Source: an uncultured Clostridia bacterium (lineage in GTDB: Bacteria > Bacillota_A > Clostridia > TANB77 > CAG-508). Taken from it: a stretch of 9,474 nt of DNA. A model generated the notes under the pieces. The model saw only the letters and a list, made by a program, of their open reading frames with translations, was not told the DNA's origin and searched no databases. This document shows, in pieces, positions 1 through 8,278 of this stretch; within the stretch, counting starts at the first letter, position 1, and every line of letters begins with the position of its first letter. A program made the position numbers and the translations under genes. The DNA lies in the NCBI GenBank assembly GCA_947628465.1, contig CANQZZ010000048.1, positions 1 through 9,474 on the forward strand, in the 5' to 3' direction.

Positions 1-1
1 T

Positions 2-2905
2 GCAATTGTTTTTGAGAATCAACAATTAACATATAAAGAATTAAATGAAAGGGCAAACAGCTTAGCTTATTATTTAAGAAATAATAATGTAGGAAGAAAT
101 GATATTGTTGGTATTATGGTTAATCGTTCACTTGAAATGATTGTATCTATTCTTGCTGTTCTTAAGAGTGGGGCTTGCTATATACCAATTGACCCTGAAT
201 ATCCTCAAGATAGAATTGAATACATGTTAAATAATAGTAATTCTAAAATACTTTTAACTTTTAAAAATCTAGAAGATAAAGTTAATTTCGAACATAAAGT
301 ATTTGTTGAGCTTGAAAATGAATTATATAATTCTCACAAAAATAATTTAGAACATATAAATAAACCAGAAGATTTAGCATATATCATATACACTTCTGGT
401 TCTACCGGTATGCCTAAAGGAGTTGCTTTAAAACATATAGCACTTTCTAATTTAACAAATTATTGTAACAATTACGTAGAATATTTAAGAAATAGTAATA
501 ATCAATCTATCGCATCGATTACTACCGTAAGCTTTGACATATTCATTTTTGAAACATTAATTTCACTCCAAAAAGGATTAAAATTAATTATTAGCAATGA
601 TGAAGAACAACATATTCCTGCTAAATTAAATTCATTATTAAAAAATAATAATGTTAAAATAATACAAATGACACCTTCAAGAATGCAAATATTTATCGAT
701 AATATTAATGATTGCCCATGTTTAAAAGATCTTGAATATGTTGTATTAGCAGGTGAACCATTACCTAATAATTTACTATCAACTCTTAAAGATTTAGGAA
801 TCAAAAAAATATATAATGGATATGGTCCTAGTGAAACTACTGTATTTTCATCTTTAACTGATGTTACTAATCAAACAGATGTTAATATTGGTAAACCTTT
901 ATATAATACACAAATGTACATATTAGATAAATCTATGAATCCTACACCTGTTGGAATTCCAGGAGAATTATATATAGCTGGTGATGGAGTTGGATATGGC
1001 TATATAAATAACGAAGATTTAACTAAGAGAAGTTTTGTTAATAATATATTTGAAAATAATAAGACTATGTATAAAACAGGAGATTTATGTAAGTTTTTAG
1101 AAAATGGAGAAGTTTACTACCTTGAAAGAATAGATAATCAAGTAAAAATTAGAGGATTAAGAATTGAACTTGGTGAAATTGAAAATAAAATATTAGAATT
1201 CCCTAATATTTTAAAAGTAAAAGTAATTAAACAAACTCTTGATAATAGAGAATTTATAGCTGCATACTTTATTGCAAATAAAAGAATAAGAGTAAATGAA
1301 CTTAGAAAATACTTGTCAAAAACGTTGCCTAAATATATGATTCCTTCATATTTTACTCCTATGGATGAATTTCCATATACTCCAAATGGAAAAATTGATA
1401 AGAAGGCTCTCCCTGTACCTAATGGCATACTTAATTCTAGTAAAGAAAAATATGTAGCACCTAAAACTGATTTAGAAATACGTATAGCTTCAATATGGGA
1501 AAACATTTTAAATACTAAACCAATAGGAGTTAATGATAATTTCTTTGAATTAGGCGGAGACTCTATTTTAGCAATGAACTTAAATATAGAATTACTAAAA
1601 ATATCAGATAAAATAACATATTCAGATATATTTAATTTCCCTACTATATCAGATTTAGTAAAGAAAATTGAGTCAGGCCAAAGTATTGATAATACTGAAG
1701 AAATAGATCTAAGTGATTTGAATTTCAATTCAATATTAGATCATAATTTAGATGAAACTCCAATAGAAAGTGCTGACTGTGGAAATATCTTACTTACTGG
1801 TGTAACAGGTTTTTTAGGAGCACATATACTAGATTCTTATTTAAAAAATCAACCAGGAAACATATATTGTATAATCAGAAAAGAACCTGGTCTTACTGCT
1901 GAAACTAAATTATACGACAAACTAAATTACTATTTTGGAGATAAATATAATGACTTAATAAATAAAAGAATCTTTGCTGTTACTGGTAATATAACTGAAG
2001 ATGGCTTTGGACTAAATCAAGATGATTTATTTAAATTAGCAAACTCAATAGATATAGTAATAAATAGCGCTGCAAAAGTTGATCATTATGGAAATTATCA
2101 AGATTTCTATAATATTAACGTTAAAAGTGTAAAACAAATGATAAATTTCTGTTCTACATTTAATAAGAAATTTTATCAAATATCAACTTTAAGTGTATCA
2201 GGAAATGCATTTGATGCTCTAAATATTAAACAATCATTAAACGAAACTACATATTTTAATGAATCATCATTTTATATTGGCCAAAATCTAGACAACGTTT
2301 ATGTAAAAAGTAAATTTGAAGCTGAAAAGCTCGTATTAAATGCTATTTCTAATGGACTTGAAGCATACATATTAAGAATGGGAAATTTAATGCCTAGATT
2401 ATCAGATGGAAAATTCCAAGAAAATGCTCTTGATAATGCATATTTAAATAGAATTATGGCATTCTTTAAAATCAAAAAAATCCCTAATTATATGAAAGAG
2501 CATTATTTGGAATTTACTCCAATCGATTCGGCAAGTGATGCAATAATTAAGCTAATTTGTAATAGTACAAAAACAAATAGGATATTCCATTTGTTTAATC
2601 ACAATCACGTATATCTTAAAGATTTATTTAATATCTTAAATAAATATGGTTATAATTTTGAATTTGTTGAAGAATCAGAATTTAAAGATATTATAAAAGC
2701 TTTAATAAACAATAAAAAGCAAAAGAATAGTTTAAATCTTTTAATAAATGATTTTGATAAAGATTTGCATTTAAATTATAAAACTGATATTATAATTAAG
2801 TCTGATTTTACAATTAATTATCTAAAGAAACTTAAATTTAAATGGCCAACACTAGATGATAATTATATATTAAGATTTATAGAAATTGTTAAGAAGGTGA
2901 TATAA
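2..2905 (+). CDS. Non-ribosomal peptide synthetase, C-terminal part (adenylation - carrier - terminal thioester reductase), 5' end outside window
   Basis: The frame is open from base 2, so the gene starts upstream; 967 residues are visible, numbered here from base 2. An adenylation domain occupies roughly residues 1-475: LTYKELN (A1), LKSGACYIPID (A2), YTSGSTGMPKG (A3, about residue 130), NGYGPSETT (A5), YKTGDL (A7), the A8 stretch ending GLRIELGEIE, and NGKIDKK with the conserved Lys464 (A10). A peptidyl-carrier domain follows, with DNFFELGGDSI; Ser521 should carry phosphopantetheine. Residues from about 595 form an NAD(P)-binding Rossmann reductase with GVTGFLG (600-606) and catalytic Tyr767-x3-Lys771. 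Family knowledge: such terminal R domains release the thioester as an aldehyde or alcohol, as in the AusA-type dipeptide synthetases whose aldehydes cyclise to pyrazinones. Upstream modules are not visible, so product size is unknown. The first ATG seen, at 116, is internal to the adenylation domain. The stop codon directly abuts the kinase gene. Confidence 0.95.
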   Translation, partial: AIVFENQQLTYKELNERANSLAYYLRNNNVGRNDIVGIMVNRSLEMIVSILAVLKSGACYIPIDPEYPQDRIEYMLNNSNSKILLTFKNLEDKVNFEHKVFVELENELYNSHKNNLEHINKPEDLAYIIYTSGSTGMPKGVALKHIALSNLTNYCNNYVEYLRNSNNQSIASITTVSFDIFIFETLISLQKGLKLIISNDEEQHIPAKLNSLLKNNNVKIIQMTPSRMQIFIDNINDCPCLKDLEYVVLAGEPLPNNLLSTLKDLGIKKIYNGYGPSETTVFSSLTDVTNQTDVNIGKPLYNTQMYILDKSMNPTPVGIPGELYIAGDGVGYGYINNEDLTKRSFVNNIFENNKTMYKTGDLCKFLENGEVYYLERIDNQVKIRGLRIELGEIENKILEFPNILKVKVIKQTLDNREFIAAYFIANKRIRVNELRKYLSKTLPKYMIPSYFTPMDEFPYTPNGKIDKKALPVPNGILNSSKEKYVAPKTDLEIRIASIWENILNTKPIGVNDNFFELGGDSILAMNLNIELLKISDKITYSDIFNFPTISDLVKKIESGQSIDNTEEIDLSDLNFNSILDHNLDETPIESADCGNILLTGVTGFLGAHILDSYLKNQPGNIYCIIRKEPGLTAETKLYDKLNYYFGDKYNDLINKRIFAVTGNITEDGFGLNQDDLFKLANSIDIVINSAAKVDHYGNYQDFYNINVKSVKQMINFCSTFNKKFYQISTLSVSGNAFDALNIKQSLNETTYFNESSFYIGQNLDNVYVKSKFEAEKLVLNAISNGLEAYILRMGNLMPRLSDGKFQENALDNAYLNRIMAFFKIKKIPNYMKEHYLEFTPIDSASDAIIKLICNSTKTNRIFHLFNHNHVYLKDLFNILNKYGYNFEFVEESEFKDIIKALINNKKQKNSLNLLINDFDKDLHLNYKTDIIIKSDFTINYLKKLKFKWPTLDDNYILRFIEIVKKVI
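2893..2900 (+). promoter_or_regulatory. Ribosome binding site of the histidine kinase gene, embedded in the NRPS 3' end
   Basis: The purine-rich GAAGGTGA sits a few bases before the ATG at 2906 and overlaps the last NRPS codons. The NRPS stop (TAA, 2903-2905) and the kinase ATG are adjacent. This geometry is typical of translational coupling and supports 2906 as the true start. Confidence 0.75.
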
Positions 2906-4729
2906 ATGTCTATATCTAAAATTCCAACACTTGTTGTATTAATTTTTCTTTGCATAGCATTTAATGTTCTTTTCAACCATACAGCAAATGAAAAAAGCAA
3001 CAAACAACTACATAATGTATTTATGATAATTTGCTTATTATTTATGTCTTGGTTAATAGGTCTTATCTTGCAAATTGTTTTTTCGTCAAACCCAAACATA
3101 AATCCAATATATTTTGACTATTTTATATATATATCAGCTTGCTTTATGCCTGTTCTTATATTTATAATGGCATTAATATTTGCAAAAACAAAAGTAAACT
3201 TTACAAAAAAATATTTATTATTATTTGTAATTCCTATTATATCTTTATTACTGTTATGGACAAATAATTATCATCATTTATTTTATAAGGTTTACTCCGT
3301 TAATGTAGAAGAAACTCAATTTGGTGTATATTTTTATGTACATTCTCTTTATACTTATATAATGTATATTGTAGCCCTTATTTATTTATTAGTATATTCA
3401 ATTAGAAACTCTGGATTCTTTTCTAAACAGGCTATCTTAATATTTATAGGAACTATGATTCCTTTGATAGTTAATATACTAGGTGCATTAGGTGTTATTT
3501 CTATGAATATTTATTTAACACCTATTACATTTGGTCTTGGTATTATATGCTATGCCTTTGCTATATTTAAATTTAATTTCTTAAGTGTTGCACCTATAGC
3601 ACTTCAGAGAATTGTTGATAGAATATCTGATTCATATATAGTATTAAATCAAGATAATAAAATTATAGATTTTAACCAAACCTTTTTAGATACATTTAAT
3701 CTTATTGCTAATGATGTTAGAAATAAAGATTTGTTTGTATTAGTAAATAATCATAAAAACTTAAATATCAATACTAATGTTTTAAAAAAATCTCTTAATG
3801 AAGCAAATAAGAAAGATAAAACCATCATCCTAGAAAAGCATTTTAATAAAATAAATAAATATTTTCATATTGAAATAAATCGTATTGAATCAAAAGGAAA
3901 TTTTTTAGGAGTTCTTATACTTTTAAAAGATGTTACTCAGCATAACATGGACATGCAAACAATAAAAGATAATCAGGATATGCTTGTTGAAAAAGAACGT
4001 TTGGCATCTCTTGGTCAAATGATAGGCGGTATAGCACATAACTTAAAAACTCCTATAATGTCAATAGCTGGTGCTGCTGAAGGTCTATCTGATTTAATTA
4101 AAGAATATGATTCTTCAATAGAAGATCCAGAAGTAACACCTCAAGATCATCATGAAATTGCACATGATATGAATGTTTGGATAGAAAAGATGAGAACCCA
4201 TTTGTCATATATGTCTGACATTATTACTGCTATAAAAGGACAAGCAGTTGCGTTTTCAGAACAAACTGCAAATAGCTTTACAATAAAAGAATTGATAAAT
4301 TATGTAGATATTTTAATGAAACATGAATTAAAAAATGCTTTGATAAATTTGAATACTCAAGCAGATATTGATACAGCTATGACTGTTAAAGGAAATATTA
4401 ATAGCTTAGTGCAAGTAATAAATAATATAATTTCAAATGCTATACAAGCATATCAAATGAAAGGAAAAACAAATGAAACTATAACTTTTAGAATTTATAA
4501 AGAATCAAATAACGTAGTATTTAAAATAGAGGATAATGCAGGTGGACTTCCTAAAAAAGTACAAGAAAAATTATTCAAAGAAATGATTACAACAAAAGGA
4601 AAAAACGGAACTGGTCTTGGATTATTTATGTCTTATTCTAATATAAAGGCGCATTTTAGTGGTAATTTAAGATATGAAACAGAGGCTGGAAAAGGAACTG
4701 CTTTCTATATAGAAATTCCAGTACAATAA
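2906..4729 (+). CDS. Membrane sensor histidine kinase with seven-helix N-terminal sensor, PAS domain and kinase core
   Basis: This 607-residue protein starts with seven hydrophobic segments (about residues 7-23, 37-59, 70-93, 102-118, 147-166, 176-196 and 203-223), matching the 7TM sensor region found in some Firmicute kinases. A PAS-like domain follows (about 232-345, with YIVLNQDNKIIDFNQTF), then a linker and a dimerisation/phosphotransfer helix with GGIAHNLKTPI, where His378 is the likely phosphoacceptor. The ATPase domain shows the N box (NIISNAIQ, Asn511), the G1 box (DNAGG, Asp543) and the G2 box (GTGLG, 568-572), so all catalytic motifs look intact. It should sit in the cytoplasmic membrane and phosphorylate a response regulator encoded elsewhere. 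Being stop-to-start with the NRPS gene, it is almost certainly co-transcribed. Inference: it could sense the NRPS product or a related hydrophobic signal. The linker between the H box and ATPase domain is long and acidic (about 400-420). Confidence 0.93.
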   Translation: MSISKIPTLVVLIFLCIAFNVLFNHTANEKSNKQLHNVFMIICLLFMSWLIGLILQIVFSSNPNINPIYFDYFIYISACFMPVLIFIMALIFAKTKVNFTKKYLLLFVIPIISLLLLWTNNYHHLFYKVYSVNVEETQFGVYFYVHSLYTYIMYIVALIYLLVYSIRNSGFFSKQAILIFIGTMIPLIVNILGALGVISMNIYLTPITFGLGIICYAFAIFKFNFLSVAPIALQRIVDRISDSYIVLNQDNKIIDFNQTFLDTFNLIANDVRNKDLFVLVNNHKNLNINTNVLKKSLNEANKKDKTIILEKHFNKINKYFHIEINRIESKGNFLGVLILLKDVTQHNMDMQTIKDNQDMLVEKERLASLGQMIGGIAHNLKTPIMSIAGAAEGLSDLIKEYDSSIEDPEVTPQDHHEIAHDMNVWIEKMRTHLSYMSDIITAIKGQAVAFSEQTANSFTIKELINYVDILMKHELKNALINLNTQADIDTAMTVKGNINSLVQVINNIISNAIQAYQMKGKTNETITFRIYKESNNVVFKIEDNAGGLPKKVQEKLFKEMITTKGKNGTGLGLFMSYSNIKAHFSGNLRYETEAGKGTAFYIEIPVQ

Positions 4730-4761
4730 TATTATTAAAAGTTTATATATGTAACAAGCTA

Positions 4762-4799
4762 AAAGCCATAGAAAAATAAAATTATTTTTCTATGGTTTT
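4762..4799. terminator. Bidirectional intrinsic terminator between the kinase and acetyltransferase genes
   Basis: A perfect 13-bp inverted repeat (4766-4778 and 4783-4795) encloses a 4-base loop. Flanking AAAA and TTTT runs extend the pairing and give a short U tract on both strands. It lies between convergent genes. Its right arm overlaps the stop codon and last codons of the acetyltransferase gene (stop at 4792-4790), so it can end transcripts from both sides. Confidence 0.8.
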
Positions 4800-5332
4800 A
4801 TATCTAAATAATATACCTTACATTCAAATATTTGTGTTTTATCAAAAGTCTCAAACATCGCATCTTTAACATATTTAAATCCAACTTTTTGCATTACAGC
4901 TCCTGATGCAGGATTTAACTTTACATGTGCACATTCAAATTTTTTTATTCCTACCTCATTTATTAAAAAGTCCATTACTTTCTTTAAACTTTCAGTTGCA
5001 TACCCTTTTCTCCAATATTTTCTTCCCAAAGCATATCCAAGTTCATATCTATCGTCATTTTCCCTATAAATTGCAGAAATTGAGCCTATAAGTTCTCCTA
5101 TTTCTTTTAACTCAATTCCCCAAGTATAATAATTTATTTGCTCATAATTCTTTTCTTCTTCTCTAATCCACATTAATGTATCTTCTATATTTTTATGTGT
5201 TGACCATCTTACATATTTGGCAACTTCGCAATCGCTTGTCCAGTTGGTAAATATTTCCTGTGCATCTTTTATATTTAGCTTTCTCAATATCAATCTATCT
5301 GTCTCTAATCTAATACTTCCCTTATGATTCAT
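4790..5332 (-). CDS. GNAT-family N-acetyltransferase, RimJ/RimL-like
   Basis: The 180-residue protein has the length and layout of the RimJ/RimL type of acetyl-CoA-dependent N-acetyltransferases (Acetyltransf_3). Visible marks are the N-terminal ETDRLILRKL strand, the central ELGYALGRKYWRKGYATESL segment whose RKGYA forms the pyrophosphate-binding loop for acetyl-CoA, and the NPASGAVMQKVGFKYV region near the end. No signal peptide or membrane segment is seen, so it is cytoplasmic. The substrate (ribosomal protein N-terminus, small amine or other) cannot be told. AAGGAGAG at 5348-5341 precedes the ATG at a suitable distance and fixes the start. It is convergent with the NRPS-kinase unit and lies downstream of the coupling-protein operon, separated from it by a terminator. 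A -10-like TATAAT lies upstream (near 5380) but no good -35 was found, so its promoter is unclear. Confidence 0.9.
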   Translation of the reverse strand: MNHKGSIRLETDRLILRKLNIKDAQEIFTNWTSDCEVAKYVRWSTHKNIEDTLMWIREEEKNYEQINYYTWGIELKEIGELIGSISAIYRENDDRYELGYALGRKYWRKGYATESLKKVMDFLINEVGIKKFECAHVKLNPASGAVMQKVGFKYVKDAMFETFDKTQIFECKVYYLDIKP

Positions 5333-5340
5333 AATATTAA

Positions 5341-5348
5341 CTCTCCTT
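5341..5348 (-). promoter_or_regulatory. Ribosome binding site of the acetyltransferase gene
   Basis: On the minus strand this reads AAGGAGAG, eight bases before the ATG at 5332. It is close to the anti-16S consensus and decides the start codon. Confidence 0.7.
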
Positions 5349-5388
5349 ATATTACAATTTATTTTTATAAACTATTTATATTATATTT

Positions 5389-5420
5389 AAAAATAAAAGG
5401 GGTATTTATTCCCCCCTTTT
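5389..5420 (-). terminator. Intrinsic terminator at the end of the coupling-protein operon
   Basis: On the minus strand AAAAGGGG (5420-5413) pairs with CCCCTTTT (5402-5395) across a 10-base loop and is followed by a broken T run (TTTTATTTTT). It starts 11 bases after the coupling-protein stop codon. The opposite strand also has a T run, so the hairpin could work both ways. Confidence 0.8.
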
Positions 5421-5431
5421 TTTATATATTT

Positions 5432-7418
5432 TTAATTGTTTGAATCTTCTAATGCACCAAAGAGTTCATCAAATTTTGCCTCTAGCTCTTTTTGAACATC
5501 ATAACTTAATATTTCATCTTCTTTATTTTCATTTTCTTCTTGCACAATTTCTTCATCTTGTGGTAATGTAGGTGCGTTTTCGTTCTGTGTATTTTCATTT
5601 TGTTCTTTTTCATCTTCCTCGAACAAATCATCTAGGCTTTCAATATTTGTGTTTTCCTTACTTTCTTCTGATTCCTCTACATAAGGATTATATGGATTAT
5701 ATTTTCTCCATTTACCTCTATCTATAGGTGGAATATCATTATGACTACACATGTACTGACTTACTAATTTTGCAGTATTATATTTAAAGTAATAATATTT
5801 TTGAGCTTTTATTGGCTTTACACCCTTTTCAAATATAATACATAAATCATTATCTAATCTTCTAAGCTCGTCTGGTGTCATAAGCGCTCTTGCCATAACT
5901 TGATCTGTTTTATTAAATCCTTGCTTCCACATATGCTTATCTTTATTAACTGACCAACTATCTCTATTTATAGTTTTTTCTCCTAACTCTTTTGAATAAT
6001 ATTCAACTGTTTTTTGAGAGTTACTTCCTAAAAATATTGTAGTATCACAGTTACCAATTATTGTTTCGTGTGATTTTTCATAAACTGCCTCTAATTGGTC
6101 TAAATTTTGCAAAATAACACTAAATGATATTTTTCTACTTCTTGATGTTGATATTTTTTTATCAAAATCAGGAATTCTACCTATATTTGCAAACTCATCT
6201 AATATAAAATATGTAGGTTGAGGAAGCGCTCCTCCATTTACATCTGCAAAATCATATAATCTTTGTATCATTTGTGAGAAAAATATTGTAAGCAAGAAAT
6301 CATAAGCTGCATGTGTATCTGAAGATATAACATATACAGCTGTTTTTCTTCTTCCTATATCTTCAAAATTTATTGTATTAGTTGATGTAAGTTCTGCAAT
6401 TTCTTTAGAGTCAAATTTACCAAGCTTTGATTGTAGTGAAGAAAGTATAGAACTGTATGTTTTTTCTGGTGCAATTTCTATAGATTTATAGAACATTCTT
6501 GCTGGATGGTCATAAGGTAATTGATTCATAAGTTCTGTAAGTAAGTTCCCTGCTCCATTATTATTAGCAGCTCTAACTAATTCTGCACAACTTGATAAGC
6601 TTTGTTCTTCTTCAGGTCTTGTTGCAAGTAAATAATATATTAATGCTTTTAATAGCATTTCTGCCATATCATCCCAATATGGATCAGCTTGATTTTGCAC
6701 ATCACTTTGACCTTTTACTATTGTATTTGCAATTATATCAACATCTATCTCATTTTGTATGTGCATTAATGGATTATATCCGTCACTATTTTTGGGATTT
6801 ACTAAGTTAAATATTTTTATATCATATCCTTTACTTCTTAGATATCCTGCTGTTTTATCATATAATTCACCTTTAGGATCTGTAAATACATAAGAACCTA
6901 ATAATTGATATGCATTTGGGATAACGTAAGATGCAGATTTACCAGAACCTGAACCGTCCTACAACTAATACATTTGTATTACCTCTTTTATCAACTGGTA
7001 AATAATGATTTTCTGCCAGTAATATTCCTTTTTTCTTGCTTAGTACTTCATATTGTTCGCCTGTCGCCCAATCACTTGATCCATGCTCAATATCTGAATA
7101 TTCATGTTTTGGCACTGCTTTACTGATTCCAATAACTGCACAAAATAATAAAAAGATTGAAAAATATGCTTCTGTTTTCCAAAATATTTTTACATATTCA
7201 CTTGTAAATACTTTGCTTAAGTTGCTTCCTATATTAGTTATATTTGAAAACATATCTTCTGTAAATTGTCCAAAATCAAATATTCCATTTTCTGTTGACT
7301 CTACTATACTAACTGTTATAGGCGAAACTAATACTATGGATAATATTACCCATAGTACTGCAACAACTATAAATATATTTTTACTCTTTTTTAATGTCTT
7401 TTCTATTTTATAATTCAT
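5432..7418 (-). CDS. VirD4/TraG-family type IV coupling protein (conjugative DNA-pump ATPase), interrupted by a +1 frameshift in Walker A
   Basis: Two frames together make one gene: 7418-6939 encodes the N-terminus and the frame open from 6955 to 5432 the rest. Removing one base gives 661 residues, normal for Gram-positive VirD4-like coupling proteins. Two membrane helices (about 15-38 and 85-101) precede the family EHGSSDWAT and NVLVVG segments. After the shift come Walker A (GGSGSGKS, Lys160), TDPKGE (179-184), Walker B (YFILDEFANIG, Asp407-Glu408) and the ILQNLDQLEAVY region. An acidic, low-complexity tail fills roughly the last 80 residues. Role by family: hexameric membrane ATPase that feeds a relaxase-DNA complex into a type IV secretion channel. 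AAAAGGTGA (7433-7425) supports the ATG at 7418. The break at the CGG codon 6956-6954 leaves a 159-aa product ending at 6941-6939 without a complete P-loop unless the ribosome shifts. No relaxase or VirB4 gene is in view. Either a pseudogene, a sequencing error or a recoded gene. Confidence 0.88.
6954..6956 (-). other. +1 frameshift site at in-frame CGG in the coupling-protein gene
   Basis: The zero frame reads GTA GGA CGG TTC and then stops at 6941-6939. Skipping the C at 6956 gives GGA GGT TCA GGT, i.e. the P-loop GGSGSGKS, and the frame then stays open to 5432. Conserved residues flank the point on both sides, so the shift is placed within a few bases. Confidence 0.8.
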
Positions 7419-7424
7419 AACTTT

Positions 7425-7433
7425 TCACCTTTT
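7425..7433 (-). promoter_or_regulatory. Ribosome binding site of the coupling-protein gene
   Basis: The minus strand reads AAAAGGTGA a few bases before the ATG at 7418. It supports that start, which also gives the first transmembrane helix its expected short cytoplasmic lead. Confidence 0.65.
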
Positions 7434-7448
7434 CATTTGTAAAAATAA

Positions 7449-7649
7449 TTATCTGTCTTCTTTTGAATCTTCCTTTGCTCTTGATCTTTTTACCTTTTTG
7501 TTTTCTACTGCTGGTATCTCTAAATACCCAAACTCTAAATTTCTTTTTTTAGGACTATCTATTACTACTTGAGTATTGTCTTTACCTTTTTCCATTTTCC
7601 CTTTACCAACTTCTATTGGCATTGTTGCACCGATTTCATAATCTGCCAT
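7449..7649 (-). CDS. Small charged protein of unknown function (66 aa)
   Basis: I do not recognise this protein. It has 66 residues, is rich in lysine and glutamate, and lacks membrane segments, cysteines or a signal peptide. The C-terminus is strongly charged (KKVKRSRAKEDSKEDR) and probably disordered; the middle (FGYLEIPAV) is the only hydrophobic part. Evidence that it is a real gene: a near-perfect Shine-Dalgarno (AAAGGAGG) just before the ATG, and a tight fit between two same-strand genes, 30 bases before the coupling protein and 40 after the 174-aa gene. Inference only: as the gene next to a coupling ATPase it could be an accessory or DNA-binding factor of the same transfer system, but nothing in the sequence shows this. 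Confidence 0.7.
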   Translation of the reverse strand: MADYEIGATMPIEVGKGKMEKGKDNTQVVIDSPKKRNLEFGYLEIPAVENKKVKRSRAKEDSKEDR

Positions 7650-7655
7650 TGTACA

Positions 7656-7664
7656 TCCTCCTTT
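7656..7664 (-). promoter_or_regulatory. Strong ribosome binding site of the 66-aa gene
   Basis: The minus strand reads AAAGGAGG with good spacing to the ATG at 7649. It is one of the best Shine-Dalgarno matches in the window and is the main support for this short gene. Confidence 0.7.
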
Positions 7665-7689
7665 AATTAAATGAATGATTAATTATAAT

Positions 7690-8214
7690 TTATTTGTTGA
7701 TTTCCCTTATTTCAAACGCAAAATAACTTTTGTATGGTTTTAATTTGCATTTTCCCTTTACTTCATTTGATTTCTCATCAAAATATAATATTGGTTTTAC
7801 TTCTTCCGTAGTTTCTGGATCAATAATTGAAATTGGCCTTTTTAAATTTGGAGTATATTCTACTTCTTCTTCAGGCTGCTCATCTTCACTATAAATGCTT
7901 CTAAACTTCATAGGTATTGGCTTTTTACATATTTTCACCATGTTCCCTTCCAGAACTCCTGTATTTACTACAACCTTTTCATTTCCAAATGATAAAATTA
8001 CCAAATCATTACCTTCTGGTTTAGGCTCGTTTATATAAAAAGTTTTTTTCTTCTTTTCTCCTACAAATTCTTCAGTATAATCTAGTCTTTCAACTGTATA
8101 TTTTGGAGAATTCTTAGCCATTTCCTTTTCAGTTTTATTAATCTCATAAATCACAGTATTTACATTTTGTGGATCCGTTATGCTAAAGTGTTTTCCCTGT
8201 ATAAAATCTTCCAT
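7690..8214 (-). CDS. Hypothetical acidic soluble protein (174 aa), first gene of the coupling-protein operon
   Basis: I do not recognise a family. The 174-residue protein has no signal peptide, membrane helix or cysteine cluster. It alternates short hydrophobic strands (for example NDLVILSFGNEKVVVNTG) with charged loops, including an acidic patch EDEQPEEEVEY, which suggests a soluble beta-rich fold. Near the end it has a lysine-rich turn (KGKCKLKPYKSYFAFEI). GAGGTG stands before the ATG at 8214, and a consensus promoter lies about 65 bases further upstream, so this is the first gene of a transcript that continues into the 66-aa protein and the VirD4-like protein. Position suggests a role with the conjugation ATPase, but this is guilt by association. 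Codon use matches its neighbours. Confidence 0.8.
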   Translation of the reverse strand: MEDFIQGKHFSITDPQNVNTVIYEINKTEKEMAKNSPKYTVERLDYTEEFVGEKKKKTFYINEPKPEGNDLVILSFGNEKVVVNTGVLEGNMVKICKKPIPMKFRSIYSEDEQPEEEVEYTPNLKRPISIIDPETTEEVKPILYFDEKSNEVKGKCKLKPYKSYFAFEIREINK

Positions 8215-8223
8215 GCTTTACAA

Positions 8224-8230
8224 GCACCTC
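8224..8230 (-). promoter_or_regulatory. Ribosome binding site of the 174-aa gene
   Basis: GAGGTG on the minus strand, about ten bases before the ATG at 8214. It supports the chosen start. Confidence 0.55.
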
Positions 8231-8278
8231 ACTTCTACATATATTAATGTATTTTATCGTTCGTATAATTACTATTTA

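Noticed and set aside
5365..5385. -10-like TATAAT (minus strand) as promoter of the acetyltransferase gene
   Set aside because: No acceptable -35 at 16-18 bases; TATAAT-like strings are common by chance in this composition, so it was not listed as a promoter.
5432..6766. Coupling-protein C-terminal part as a separate gene starting at the ATG at 6766
   Set aside because: The frame stays open upstream for 63 more codons and encodes conserved family sequence (P-loop, TDPKGE). No Shine-Dalgarno precedes this ATG, so it is an internal methionine of a frameshifted gene.
6948..6962. A -1 slippery-heptamer type programmed frameshift
   Set aside because: Both breaks need +1, not -1. No X XXY YYZ heptamer is present at either site, and I saw no Shine-Dalgarno-like stimulator just upstream as in prfB.
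7036..7413. A 125-aa reading frame on the + strand opposite the coupling-protein N-terminus
   Set aside because: It mirrors the AT-rich transmembrane-coding region, shows no family features and has no convincing ribosome binding site. The same holds for the opposite-strand frames at 502-804, 1138-1728, 2863-3099, 4906-5091, 6592-6810, 8325-8810 and 8425-8646.
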